The notes: generated by a model from the sequence alone, not told the origin. A stretch of 64,000 nt of DNA from an uncultured SAR116 cluster alpha proteobacterium (GCA_902543145.1 CACBXG010000006.1:38531-102530), one strand, 5' to 3'; positions 1-9,954 are shown, numbered from the stretch's first letter. Program-made: numbers and translations.

Positions 1-1362
1 GGTGAGGGTCTACCATCATCAGTTCCTGATGGTTATGATAGTTTAGGTGATATGCCAATGGGAACAAGCAGATCTGTTGAAGCTATTAAAATTAAACAAT
101 CTTTGGAAGCAGAATTAGCGCGGTCAGTCAATCACATATCTGGAGTAAGCTCTGCAAGAGTTCACTTAGCCATTCCTGAAAAAACAGTATTTGCAAGAGA
201 GATAGCTCTACCTTCAGCATCTGTATTTGTTAAATTAGCTAATGGTAGATCTCTTGGAAGGCAGCAAGTACAGTCAATAGTTCATCTTGTTGCATCTTCA
301 GTTCCAAATTTACCCTCAGAAAACATAACTGTGGTTGATCAATTTGGTGAACTTTTATCAAAACCATCAAACGATGCGTCTGCTTCAATTTCTAGTGAAC
401 AAATGTCACAGACAATGAGGCTTGGCGAAATATATAAATCTAGAATTATTTCATTGCTTACACCGATGGTAGGAGCAGGTAATTTAAAAGCTGAAATAAA
501 TGTAGATATGAATTTTACTCAGAGAGAAATCACAGAAGAATCCGTAGATCCTAAAGGTAACGCACTTAGAAGTGAACAAAGTTCATTAGATGAGAGTGCC
601 AATCCTGAAGCTAGAGGTATTCCAGGAGCTCTTTCAAATGCTCCTCCTCTAGCCCCCGATTTAAAAACAGAAGCCCCTGAAGGTCAAGGTGCTAGCAATA
701 CTCTTAAACAGAGAAGTCAAACATCTGTTAAAAATTATGAGGTAAGTAGAAAAGTTGAAACTACTAAGGCTCAATATGGAGAAATTAAAAAAATTAAAGC
801 AGCTGTAATTATTCGTGAAAAGAAAATCATCTCTCCTGAGGGTGTTGAAACATTTGAAAAGTTTAGTGATGAAAAATTATTAGAAATAAAATCTCTTGTT
901 CAAGAAGCTCTTGGTTTTGATGAAGCAAGAGGAGATAGTGTTACAGTTACAAGCAGTCCCTTCGTAGATATTTTAGAAGCAGAAGTAGCTCCATGGTATG
1001 AAAATGCGTCTGTAAAGGAACTTGCTCAACAATTAGCAACCGTATTAATTTTAGCAATTGTTATATTCGGAGCATTTCTTCCTTTATTAAAAAGAGTTCT
1101 TGTTCCTGCTGGATACCAATCTGGTCCTGGTGCAATGGCTTCTGATTCAGATGATGACGAAGACGATAAAATCGAAGTTCAAGAAGGTGAATCTCTTGAA
1201 GATATAAAAGCAAAGTTAAAACCTAAAAAGGCAGCTATATCTGCAGAAATGCTAGATACAGCTAATACGTATGATGACAAAGTTGCTGTAATTCGAATGA
1301 TAGTTGGCGATGAGGCAGCTAGGGTTTCCAGCGTCTTTAAAAATATGATGGAAAAAGAATAA
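1..1362 (+). CDS. fliF: Flagellar M-ring protein FliF, 5'-truncated by the window edge
   Basis: Reading frame is open from nt 1 (GEGLPSSVPDGYDSLGDMPMG...) into the 436-aa ORF; motifs EAELARSVNHISGVSSARVHLAIPEKTVFARE and C-terminal TM segment plus acidic tail; followed by fliG. Confidence 0.95.
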   Translation, partial: GEGLPSSVPDGYDSLGDMPMGTSRSVEAIKIKQSLEAELARSVNHISGVSSARVHLAIPEKTVFAREIALPSASVFVKLANGRSLGRQQVQSIVHLVASSVPNLPSENITVVDQFGELLSKPSNDASASISSEQMSQTMRLGEIYKSRIISLLTPMVGAGNLKAEINVDMNFTQREITEESVDPKGNALRSEQSSLDESANPEARGIPGALSNAPPLAPDLKTEAPEGQGASNTLKQRSQTSVKNYEVSRKVETTKAQYGEIKKIKAAVIIREKKIISPEGVETFEKFSDEKLLEIKSLVQEALGFDEARGDSVTVTSSPFVDILEAEVAPWYENASVKELAQQLATVLILAIVIFGAFLPLLKRVLVPAGYQSGPGAMASDSDDDEDDKIEVQEGESLEDIKAKLKPKKAAISAEMLDTANTYDDKVAVIRMIVGDEAARVSSVFKNMMEKE

Positions 1363-1383
1363 GGTAGAGAGTAGGATACTAAA

Positions 1384-2421
1384 ATGGCAGAAGCAGAAAA
1401 AAAACCAAATGCTGATGAGATTTACGAAGGTCTAACTGGCACTCAAAAATGTGCAATTCTTATGATGTTGATTGGTGAAGATGAAGCCGCAGAAATAATG
1501 GGCAACCTCTCACCTAAAGAAGTTCAAGTCCTTGGATCGGCTATGTATTCTGTGCAAGGTTTAGGACAAGATACAGTTAATTTAGTATTAGATGAATTTT
1601 TAGCAATAATTAAGGCGCAAACAAGTCTTGGTATATCTGGGGGTGGGTATATTAAAAATGTTCTCACCAAATCATTGGGTGAAGACAAAGCGCAAACTGT
1701 TTTAGGAAAAATAACCCCATCAGATAGCAACAAAGCAATCGAAATACTTGACTGGCTCGATGCTAGGTCAGTTGCGGACTTAATAATTGACGAGCATCCT
1801 CAAATTATAGCTTTAATTATTTCTTACTTAGATCCTTCTACTGCATCGGATGTTTTGACATTTATGCCTGAAAAAAGTCAATCAGACATAATTAAAAGGA
1901 TAGCAACTTTGGAAACAGTGCAGCCAGAAGCATTAAAAGAGTTAGATAGAGTAATGCAAAAAGTCTTTTCTTCCAATGCAAGTCTAAGAGCTAGCAAAGT
2001 TGGTGGTGTGCCAGCAGCAGCTAAAATCATGAATTTTTTGAGTCAAGATGGTGAAGCAAAAATAATGAAAGAAATCTTGAAAGACGATAAGCAGCTAATG
2101 CAAGACATCCAAGATAGTATGTTTGTATTTGAGACATTATTATTGTCTGATGACAAATCACTTCAGACACTTCTTCGTGCTGTAGAAGATGATTTAATTA
2201 TACTAGCCCTAAAAGGCGCAGATGAAGAGCTGAAGACAAAGTTATTTGGATGTATGTCACAACGAGCGGCAGCCAACATACAAGATGAAATGGAAGCACT
2301 TGGCCCAGTTAGATTAACAGAAGTTCAAGAGGCACAAAAGCAAATAATTGCCGTAGCAAGAAGAATGTCTGATGAAGGTGCAATAGTGTTGGCAGGTCGT
2401 GGTGGCGATGATTACGTTTAA
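1384..2421 (+). CDS. fliG: Flagellar motor switch protein FliG
   Basis: 345 aa; LTGTQKCAILMMLIGEDEAAEIMGNLSPKEVQ, EHPQIIALIISYLDPSTASDVL; position after fliF. Confidence 0.96.
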   Translation: MAEAEKKPNADEIYEGLTGTQKCAILMMLIGEDEAAEIMGNLSPKEVQVLGSAMYSVQGLGQDTVNLVLDEFLAIIKAQTSLGISGGGYIKNVLTKSLGEDKAQTVLGKITPSDSNKAIEILDWLDARSVADLIIDEHPQIIALIISYLDPSTASDVLTFMPEKSQSDIIKRIATLETVQPEALKELDRVMQKVFSSNASLRASKVGGVPAAAKIMNFLSQDGEAKIMKEILKDDKQLMQDIQDSMFVFETLLLSDDKSLQTLLRAVEDDLIILALKGADEELKTKLFGCMSQRAAANIQDEMEALGPVRLTEVQEAQKQIIAVARRMSDEGAIVLAGRGGDDYV

Positions 2422-2435
2422 TTTATTTTAATATT

Positions 2436-3476
2436 ATGAATTTTGCTATGAATCAAGACCAAGAAAATCATGATGCTCAAAACATTGTACCTTTAGGTAA
2501 TGATGAAATCAGATCTATTTTAAAATCTCAATCTGAGTCTGTTTTTGAGGATAAAAATATTTCGAATAATTCCAATTTTGTAAAAAAATCATTAATTGAT
2601 ATTGCTCTTGATTTTGAATCTAAACAAAACATTAAAGAAAATAAAGATAATGAACCAATCAACAATGCACCAGAAAATAATAAAAATTTTCATAACGAAA
2701 ATGATGTTCCTAGCGACGAACAAAATACTGAAGAGGCAATGTTAGATGAAAATAAAGAGAGTGATAATACAAAAGATATTCAAACTGAAACAGAGCAATC
2801 AAGTAATGAAGTAGATAAAAATATCAATAGTGATACAAAAATAAATCAACCTAAAGAAGATATTCAATCAGAAAAACTGTTACAAGATGAAAGTCCAAAG
2901 GATCTCGTAAGTGAGACCCAAAAACAACAAGAAGAAATTAAAGCTGATGCAAAGTCTGATGAAGCTACAAAGACTGATAATGAAACACAACAAGCTTTAG
3001 ATTCTGTAAGAGATGCTGTTTCTCAATCAATGAGTAAAAGTGATGATAAAAACACAACAACTTTTAAAGAAAATAACGAATTATCAAATAATGAATCAGA
3101 TACAATTAGCAATGATCTTCAAGATTTTAAAAATATTTTATCATCACTTCCAACATTAGCTGAGGAAGCAATATATGAAATATTTCAAAATAAAATTCTT
3201 GAAATTTCTTATGACCTTGCAGGCTACCAAATAGATAAAATGCCAAAAAAATATGAAAAGAAAATTAAGTCATTTTTAAAAAATATAAATTGTTTTGAAG
3301 ATAAAATTACAGTTGAGATTAATGAAGAAGATTTTGAAGCACTCTCAAAAATAAAAAATTTTAATGAAAATGAAGATAAAAAAATCTTTATTTCAAATAA
3401 AGAACTCTCAAGAGGTGACATAGTCTTAAATTGTGGTGGAATGCGTTATTCAGAAAAAAGCAATTACAATGTTTGA
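2436..3476 (+). CDS. fliH: FliH-like flagellar export stator with a long acidic/Asn-rich N-terminus
   Basis: 346 aa between fliG and fliI; N-terminal ~220 aa low-complexity D/E/N/K/S; C-terminal region ending DIVLNCGGMRYSEKSNYNV is compatible with FliH; called mainly on synteny. Confidence 0.6.
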   Translation: MNFAMNQDQENHDAQNIVPLGNDEIRSILKSQSESVFEDKNISNNSNFVKKSLIDIALDFESKQNIKENKDNEPINNAPENNKNFHNENDVPSDEQNTEEAMLDENKESDNTKDIQTETEQSSNEVDKNINSDTKINQPKEDIQSEKLLQDESPKDLVSETQKQQEEIKADAKSDEATKTDNETQQALDSVRDAVSQSMSKSDDKNTTTFKENNELSNNESDTISNDLQDFKNILSSLPTLAEEAIYEIFQNKILEISYDLAGYQIDKMPKKYEKKIKSFLKNINCFEDKITVEINEEDFEALSKIKNFNENEDKKIFISNKELSRGDIVLNCGGMRYSEKSNYNV

Positions 3477-3494
3477 AAATATTGGAAGTAACTC

Positions 3495-4823
3495 ATGAAT
3501 TTTGAGACAAAATTAATTGATAATATTTCCCAAATAAAAAGACCTAAATTAATTTTTAGTTCAGGGAGAGTTAATCATTTTGATGGAAATATTATTTACT
3601 GCGATCCTTTTCCAGCTCCTATAGGAAGTCTTTGTATTGTAAAAGATCAAATGGGTAAAGAAGTCTTAGCAGAAGTTATTCGTTTTAACGAAAAGCATAA
3701 CATGCTTGCAATTTTAGAACATTCTTCACATATAGTTTCTGGATGTGAGGTCTCGTTGCAAAATGATGGCAGATATATTGAAGTAGATAATACTTTGCTG
3801 GGAAGAGTAACTGACGCATTTGGGAAACCATTAGATGAGAAACCTTTAAGTAAAATAAAAAATAAATGGCCTCTTATGGGTAAAGTTATGAATCCACTTA
3901 AAAGAAGTTTAATCAAAAAACCATTAGATGTAGGGGTAAGAATAATAAATGCTCTATTAACTGTAGGTCAAGGTCAAAGGCTTGGCATCATTGCTGGTTC
4001 AGGAGTTGGTAAGTCAGTATTGCTTGGAATGATGAGTAAATATACAGAGGCAGATGTTGTAGTAATTGCCCTAATTGGTGAACGAGCTAGAGAAGTTGGA
4101 ACTATGGTCAATGAATTATTTAGGGACGACTCAGCTAAAAAAATTACTGTAGTTGCTGTGCCAGCGGATAGATCACCATTAATGAGAATTAGGGGGGCTA
4201 ACAGGGCTACTGCTATAGCAGAATATTTTAGAGATCAAGGTAAAAATGTATTACTAATAATGGACAGTTTGACTAGAATTGCACATGCTAAAAGAGAAAT
4301 TGGATTGTCATTAGGTGAAGCTGCTACCTCGAAAGGTTATCCTCCATCTGTAATTTCTATGATCCCTAATTTGATTGAGAGAACAGGAACGAGTGATCAA
4401 GGAGATGGCAGTATTACTTCGTTTTATACAATTTTGGCTGATGGAGATGACAATAATGATCCAGTAGTTGATACGGCTAGAGCAATACTTGATGGTCATA
4501 TCGTGCTTAGCAGATTAAACGCACAAATGGGTATTTATCCAGCAATTGATATCCCAAATTCAATTAGTAGAGTTATGAATGATCTAATTGCAGATGATCA
4601 CTCAAATGCTTCAAAACTCTTTAGAAAACATGTAAGTGCTTACATAGAAAATAAGGACTTATTATTAATGGGGGGATATACTTCCGGACAAGATAAGGAT
4701 CTTGATGATGCCATAGCTATATGGCCAAAGTTAATTGATTTTATTTCACAAAGCAGTTCTGAAAAAGCAAACTTTGAGAGTTCAAGAATGGCATTATTAA
4801 AATTATATGAACAGGTAAGATAG
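3495..4823 (+). CDS. fliI: Flagellum-specific ATPase FliI
   Basis: 442 aa; Walker A GSGVGKSVLLGMM, ALIGERAREVG, LLIMDSLTRIAHAKREIGL. Confidence 0.96.
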   Translation: MNFETKLIDNISQIKRPKLIFSSGRVNHFDGNIIYCDPFPAPIGSLCIVKDQMGKEVLAEVIRFNEKHNMLAILEHSSHIVSGCEVSLQNDGRYIEVDNTLLGRVTDAFGKPLDEKPLSKIKNKWPLMGKVMNPLKRSLIKKPLDVGVRIINALLTVGQGQRLGIIAGSGVGKSVLLGMMSKYTEADVVVIALIGERAREVGTMVNELFRDDSAKKITVVAVPADRSPLMRIRGANRATAIAEYFRDQGKNVLLIMDSLTRIAHAKREIGLSLGEAATSKGYPPSVISMIPNLIERTGTSDQGDGSITSFYTILADGDDNNDPVVDTARAILDGHIVLSRLNAQMGIYPAIDIPNSISRVMNDLIADDHSNASKLFRKHVSAYIENKDLLLMGGYTSGQDKDLDDAIAIWPKLIDFISQSSSEKANFESSRMALLKLYEQVR

Positions 4824-5213
4824 TTGAAAAAAAAAATAAAAAGATTTCAAAGACTTGCTACAATTAGAAAAAAAGATGTTTCAAAAGAAATTAATAATTC
4901 TAATTTATTGCAAAATGAAATTACTAAAAATGAAGGTCTAATTGAACAGATAAACACTATTATGGAGAGCAGCAATAATTCTTCAAACAAAATAATTAAT
5001 TCAGGATTTTTTAAAAATAATGCTCTATTGTTAACTACACTTCAAAGTCAAAAAGATATTGCTTTAAATAGAAACAAATATTTACTTTCTGAAAAAGAGA
5101 TAATCAGAAAAAAAATTATTGATAACAATTTCAAAAAAATGAAAGCTGAAGAAAAAGCTAAAGATTATAAAAGACATTATATTAGTCAATTGGAAAACAA
5201 AATTTATCAATAA
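4824..5213 (+). CDS. fliJ: FliJ-like flagellar export chaperone (TTG start)
   Basis: 129-aa Lys-rich coiled-coil-like protein starting immediately after the fliI stop; synteny. Confidence 0.55.
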   Translation: MKKKIKRFQRLATIRKKDVSKEINNSNLLQNEITKNEGLIEQINTIMESSNNSSNKIINSGFFKNNALLLTTLQSQKDIALNRNKYLLSEKEIIRKKIIDNNFKKMKAEEKAKDYKRHYISQLENKIYQ

Positions 5214-5241
5214 AGTATTTTCAAATTACATATTTTAATAA

Positions 5242-5257
5242 TGGCATTGTATTTGCA
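5242..5257 (+). promoter_or_regulatory. Putative sigma-54 (-24/-12) promoter upstream of fliK
   Basis: TGGCATTGTATTTGCA: GG at 5243-5244 and GC at 5255-5256 with exact 10-nt spacing; compare consensus TGGCACG-N4-TTGCW; lies in the fliJ-fliK gap. Confidence 0.6.
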
Positions 5258-5271
5258 GATAATTTTGAAAT

Positions 5272-6645
5272 ATGGAATTTAAAATGAAAATTACAAATGA
5301 CGTAAATAACAATTCTGACTTTTTGTCTAATGCAAATAAAGGGGAAGAAGATACTTCTTTATTGGGATCCTTATTTTCAATGAACTTTAATAGTAATGAA
5401 GTGAAATCAAAAGATATTTCTGATGACTTTGAATTTGTTTTTAAAAAAGAAGATATAGAAATTCTAGATTATTTATCTAATATTCTTCCTAACTTAAACA
5501 TTAATAACTTAGGCTTAGCTGATTTCAAAAAAATTCAAAGTGAAATTGAAACAGATCAAAATCTTAAAACTGAAGTTAAAGACAAATTATTAAGCTTATT
5601 AGATACAGCAAAGGGTTTTAATAAAAATTTCTTCATTAATTTACCTGAATATAAAAAATTTAAAGCATTAAATAATAAAAGTGTTGTTGATAATAAAATT
5701 GATCCTAGAATTAAAAAAGAAAGTTCAAATGATTTATCATCTGTTTTAAAAAACATGGAACATGCTATTAATCAAAGCAAACAAAAATCTACTAAATCAA
5801 ACATTATAAATAAAAACACCGGTGAAATAAAGTTTGAAAATAACTTAGAAAATCAAACAACTATAAATTCAAATAATACAAAACTAAATTTTGTTAAAAA
5901 AATTAACAAAAATGATCACCCTAATAAATTATATCAGATATCAAATTCTAATTCTTTAAAATATAAAGAAAAACTAGATCCATCTTCGTTATTAGACTCA
6001 AAATTGTCGAACAACACAAATTTAAATTATATTAATAATCAATTTGGTGATGAGTTTAAAAAGAATAATATGAATGAAATTAAAGCCAATGATAAAGTTT
6101 TCAACATTCAAAACTCCTCTGATTCTAGCAATAAGGGAAATCAATTTGCTCAACAAAACAGCACTTCCTTTTCAAACAGTGGAGTGAATTCCATCTTAGA
6201 AGGGCTATTAGATAGTCTTGATTTAAGTCAAAAAGGCTGGACTACAAAACTTGTTTCTAGAATAGAAAATGCTCTAGAAAATGGCGGTGAAGAAATAGAA
6301 TTTAACCTTAAGCCAAAAAATTTAGGAAGATTAAAAGTTTCTATAAGTTTAAATAATGGAACAGGTCATGTTAAAATTATTACAGAAAATTCATTTGTTA
6401 CTAACGCATTAACTCAAAATGAAAATCATTTACAAAAACTCTTTAATGATCAAGGAATAAATTTAGAATTTTCAGCTCACGACGATACAAAATATTTTGG
6501 CTCAAGAAATAGTTTTAACAAAAACTCAAATAATAATAACCAAAACAATTTTCTAGAGTCTGAAAATGAAAAAGAAAAACAAAATACGATAACAGGTTTG
6601 GATGATAATGTTTCATCTAGACATATTGTAAACGTAATAGCATAA
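5272..6645 (+). CDS. fliK: FliK-like flagellar hook-length control protein
   Basis: 457 aa; low-complexity Asn/Ser/Lys N-terminus; C-terminal Flg_hook-like segment EIEFNLKPKNLGRLKVSISLNNGTGHVKIITENSFVTNAL. Confidence 0.75.
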   Translation: MEFKMKITNDVNNNSDFLSNANKGEEDTSLLGSLFSMNFNSNEVKSKDISDDFEFVFKKEDIEILDYLSNILPNLNINNLGLADFKKIQSEIETDQNLKTEVKDKLLSLLDTAKGFNKNFFINLPEYKKFKALNNKSVVDNKIDPRIKKESSNDLSSVLKNMEHAINQSKQKSTKSNIINKNTGEIKFENNLENQTTINSNNTKLNFVKKINKNDHPNKLYQISNSNSLKYKEKLDPSSLLDSKLSNNTNLNYINNQFGDEFKKNNMNEIKANDKVFNIQNSSDSSNKGNQFAQQNSTSFSNSGVNSILEGLLDSLDLSQKGWTTKLVSRIENALENGGEEIEFNLKPKNLGRLKVSISLNNGTGHVKIITENSFVTNALTQNENHLQKLFNDQGINLEFSAHDDTKYFGSRNSFNKNSNNNNQNNFLESENEKEKQNTITGLDDNVSSRHIVNVIA

Positions 6646-6669
6646 TAATAACTGAGTAGTGAGAAAAAA

Positions 6670-7269
6670 ATGGCAGAAGAAGTAGAAGAAGAACCAAAAA
6701 AAAGTAATCTGTTAAAAATAATTATTTTTGTGGTAGGCGGCATTTTGCTAATAGCTGTTGGCCTAGGAATTGGTTATTTTTTATTTGGAGGTGAGCCTGA
6801 GCCTGATCCTTCTGCAGAAGTTAATCAAATCATCGAAGGTAAAGAAGCTGAGAAGAAAAAAACTGAAGATGCTGAAAATAAAGAAGGTGAAGAAGAAGGT
6901 GAGGATGGTATTATAAAAAAGAATGTTAAAGCCATTCCAGAAGTTGATAGTTATGAAACTACTTATTTTGAATTTCCAGGAGATTTCACAACAAACTTAA
7001 AAGGAAGTAGGAAATTTTTACAAGTAAGTGTTGGTGTGTCTACACAGTATGATGAAAAAGTAATGGAAGTAGTTGACTCTCATCAATTAGCTTTACGTTC
7101 TGAAATATTATCAACTATAAGTGATTTTACTGAAGAAGATATTTCAGGAAGTGAGGGTAAGAAAAAATTATCTGAAAGATTAATAGTAGTTTTGAACAAA
7201 AAATTAGAATCTCTTGATGAATTTCCAGGTATAGAAGATGTATATTTTACCGCGTTCATTTTACAATAA
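6670..7269 (+). CDS. fliL: Flagellar basal body-associated protein FliL
   Basis: Single N-terminal TM, acidic linker, TTYFEFPGDFTTNLKGSRKFLQVSVGV; position before fliM. Confidence 0.88.
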   Translation: MAEEVEEEPKKSNLLKIIIFVVGGILLIAVGLGIGYFLFGGEPEPDPSAEVNQIIEGKEAEKKKTEDAENKEGEEEGEDGIIKKNVKAIPEVDSYETTYFEFPGDFTTNLKGSRKFLQVSVGVSTQYDEKVMEVVDSHQLALRSEILSTISDFTEEDISGSEGKKKLSERLIVVLNKKLESLDEFPGIEDVYFTAFILQ

Positions 7270-7287
7270 GTTAGGATTTATAAATTA

Positions 7288-8256
7288 ATGTCTAATACAT
7301 CTAGAAAATTATCTTCTGACGAAGTATCAGCTTTAATGGAAGGGTTGCAATCTGGTGACATTACCGCAAATTCAGGATTGAATAATGATGTTGAAGTTAC
7401 AGATTTTACATTTGGTTCAGATAATTTGGAACTTCTTGGTGATTACTATGCATTAAGGTTAATTAATGAGAGATTTGCTCGATTAGTTAGAAGTATATTT
7501 TTACCTATGATAAGATTGCAGCCAAAAATCAACCCATTTCCTCCAGAAGTAAAAACATATGATGAATATAGCGCAGGCTTAAATAGTTTTATGAGCTTAA
7601 GTACAAGCAGGATTGATGAACTTAGAGGATCAATGCTACTTGTTCTTGAACCGTCTTTTATAAGTGTTTTAACAAATTGTTATTATGGTGGTAAATTAGC
7701 TAATTTTCCCTCTGCTAAGGCAGAGTTTACTGCTACTGAAGATAGAATAATTGAAATAGTTTCAGATGGAATTACCCAATGCCTTGAAGTTGCTTGGAAA
7801 GATCTCATGCCAATATCCATTAAGCATCAAAGTAGAGAAATTAATCCACAATTTGCAACTTTAGTTGAATCATCAGATTCAGTAATAATTTGTTCTTTTG
7901 TGGTTCAACTTCCAAACGTTGACTCAGCGTCATTTGATATAATTTATCCGTTACAAACTTTAAAACCAATTGCTTCCTTATTACGTTCTAGAGTTCAAAG
8001 TGATATAATTAATGACGATGTGAGCTGGAGAGAGCGCTTAGAAAAATCGGTATTGAATATTCCACTTCCTGTATCAGCAATTTTGAGTGAACCATCTGTT
8101 CAACTATCTAATCTCGTTCAATTTAAAGAAGGAGACGTAATGAATTTACCTCCAGTTGATGGAGTAGATTTTTTTGTAAATGATAAAATTTTATTCAAAG
8201 CAGAAATTGGCGAAACAAATGGCCAAGTTGCAGTCAGTTTAAAAAATAGATTATAA
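7288..8256 (+). CDS. fliM: Flagellar motor switch protein FliM
   Basis: 322 aa; LSSDEVSALMEGLQ N-terminal motif, INERFARLVR, C-terminal SpoA-type region. Confidence 0.94.
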   Translation: MSNTSRKLSSDEVSALMEGLQSGDITANSGLNNDVEVTDFTFGSDNLELLGDYYALRLINERFARLVRSIFLPMIRLQPKINPFPPEVKTYDEYSAGLNSFMSLSTSRIDELRGSMLLVLEPSFISVLTNCYYGGKLANFPSAKAEFTATEDRIIEIVSDGITQCLEVAWKDLMPISIKHQSREINPQFATLVESSDSVIICSFVVQLPNVDSASFDIIYPLQTLKPIASLLRSRVQSDIINDDVSWRERLEKSVLNIPLPVSAILSEPSVQLSNLVQFKEGDVMNLPPVDGVDFFVNDKILFKAEIGETNGQVAVSLKNRL

Positions 8257-8274
8257 ATATTGAGGAGTAATTTA

Positions 8275-8589
8275 ATGGCAGAAAACGAAGCTGAAGCTCA
8301 AGTTGAAGAGACAGTAACGGATAAAACAGGACTAGATAATCTCAAGGTTCTAGAAAACATCGAAGTAAAACTCACTGTTGAAGTTGGTTCAACTGAACTT
8401 AAGATAAGAGACCTATTAAGACTCAATGAAGGATCTGTGGTGGAACTCGAAAGATTAGCAGGTGATCCATTAGATATTTTAGCAAATGGAGTTAAAATTG
8501 CTAAAGGAGAGGTGGTTATGGTAGGAGAAAGATTTGGGATCAGATTTACAGAGGTTACAAACCCAGAAAATCGAGTACAAAAACTATAA
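8275..8589 (+). CDS. fliN: Flagellar motor switch protein FliN
   Basis: ATG at 8275 with GAGGAG SD preferred over the ORF-track start at 8260; ENIEVKLTVEVGSTELKIRDLLRLNEGSVVELERLAGDPLDILANG. Confidence 0.95.
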   Translation: MAENEAEAQVEETVTDKTGLDNLKVLENIEVKLTVEVGSTELKIRDLLRLNEGSVVELERLAGDPLDILANGVKIAKGEVVMVGERFGIRFTEVTNPENRVQKL

Positions 8590-8653
8590 TTTACAAAAAA
8601 TTGACAAAAAATTAATTAATTAAAAACAATGACTTAATACAGAAATATGTTGA

Positions 8654-8669
8654 TGGCATATTTCTTGCT
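8654..8669 (+). promoter_or_regulatory. Putative sigma-54 (-24/-12) promoter upstream of fliO
   Basis: TGGCATATTTCTTGCT: GG 8655-8656, GC 8667-8668, exact 10-nt spacing, in the 109-nt fliN-fliO gap. Confidence 0.6.
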
Positions 8670-8698
8670 TCCTTATATAAAAGATAAGGAAATTTTAA

Positions 8699-9115
8699 AT
8701 GTCACAGTCAGTCCCAGATTTTACTACAGTTATTATTGTAATTTTATTTTTATTTGTATTAGGTGTAGTTGCTTTTATTATTAAGAAAAAAAGTGGACAT
8801 CTAAAAAAAATCATTAAAAAAGAAAATAGTTTTGATGTAATGCATCAGATGCCTCTTAACAATGGTTTCTTAGCTTATGTTTTTAAAGTTGATGAAGAAA
8901 AATTTTTCTTTGTAGGACATAAGTCTGGTAGGGGATCACTTACACAAATTGATCAACCTAAACTTAAAAATAGCAATGAAAATTACAAAGCTACTGAACA
9001 GTTATCAATTAAAAATACTCCTGTGAAGGAGAAAGCTAGAAATTCTAAACCTCTGCAACATGTTAATATCTCTGATTTATTAACAGCTCATAAAAAAGGT
9101 AATGAAAATGCGTAG
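8699..9115 (+). CDS. fliO: FliO-like flagellar export protein
   Basis: 138 aa; single N-terminal TM, KSGHLKKIIKK..MPLNNGFLAYVFKVDEEKFFFVGHKSG; directly upstream of fliP. Confidence 0.7.
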   Translation: MSQSVPDFTTVIIVILFLFVLGVVAFIIKKKSGHLKKIIKKENSFDVMHQMPLNNGFLAYVFKVDEEKFFFVGHKSGRGSLTQIDQPKLKNSNENYKATEQLSIKNTPVKEKARNSKPLQHVNISDLLTAHKKGNENA

Positions 9116-9950
9116 AGCAATTTGCCCACAACCAATTAAAAGACATCATTTTTCAAATACTAAAGAAGAAATTTATAAAATTATAATAAATTTACTTAAG
9201 AAATTATCTTTTTTGATGGCTTTAGTTTTAATAAGTGGATTTCCTGTTCAAGCTATAGGAGAACCTATTGCTTCTGGGTTTCCTGCATTAAATGTATCAA
9301 CTAACGGTGATACAACTGAGTACTCATTTCCATTACAAATTTTGTTATTAATGACAGCTTTGACAGTTTTACCTTCTTTGGTTCTTGGAATGACAAGTTT
9401 TACAAGGATTATTATTGTTATGTCAATTCTCCGTCAAGCTTTAGGAACACAACAAACACCTCCTAATCAAGTATTAATCGCAATATCTCTTTTTCTAACT
9501 TTTTTTATTATGGCTCCAACCTTCAATAAGGTTTACGAGAATGCTGCGGTGCCGTATATGGAGAAAAGTTTACCAGCAGAACAAGCTATTGAAACAGCAA
9601 GTAGTGAAATGAAACAGTTTATGGTTAAAAATACTAGAAAAACAGACTTAATTATGTTCACTGAATTAGCTGGCTTAGAAAAATTTGATAAAGTATCTGA
9701 TATTCCTTTCAGAATAGCTCTTCCTGCGTTTATGACCAGTGAACTTAAAACTGCTTTTCAAATAGGCTTTCTTTTATTTCTACCTTTTTTGGTAATTGAT
9801 ATGGTTATTTCCTCCATTTTAATGTCACTTGGAATGATGATGTTGTCTCCAATGTTAGTTGCGCTTCCATTTAAATTATTATTATTTGTTTTAGTTGATG
9901 GATGGAGTATGACAGTTGGATCTTTAGTAAGTACCTTTTCGGCAGGATGA
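9102..9950 (+). CDS. fliP: Flagellar export protein FliP
   Basis: 282 aa; PLQILLLMTALTVLPSLVLGMTSFTRIIIVMSILRQALGTQQTPPNQVLI. Confidence 0.96.
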   Translation: MKMRRAICPQPIKRHHFSNTKEEIYKIIINLLKKLSFLMALVLISGFPVQAIGEPIASGFPALNVSTNGDTTEYSFPLQILLLMTALTVLPSLVLGMTSFTRIIIVMSILRQALGTQQTPPNQVLIAISLFLTFFIMAPTFNKVYENAAVPYMEKSLPAEQAIETASSEMKQFMVKNTRKTDLIMFTELAGLEKFDKVSDIPFRIALPAFMTSELKTAFQIGFLLFLPFLVIDMVISSILMSLGMMMLSPMLVALPFKLLLFVLVDGWSMTVGSLVSTFSAG

Positions 9951-9954
9951 AAAA

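Noticed and set aside
5272-6645. Low-complexity Asn/Ser/Lys-rich protein as a novel adhesin
   Set aside because: Position in the flagellar cluster and the C-terminal Flg_hook-like segment support FliK.
8603-8636. TTGACA and repeated TTAA motifs as a sigma-70 promoter or CtrA sites upstream of fliO
   Set aside because: TTAA-type motifs are expected by chance at this AT content; no full TTAACCAT box and no convincing -10 at correct spacing.
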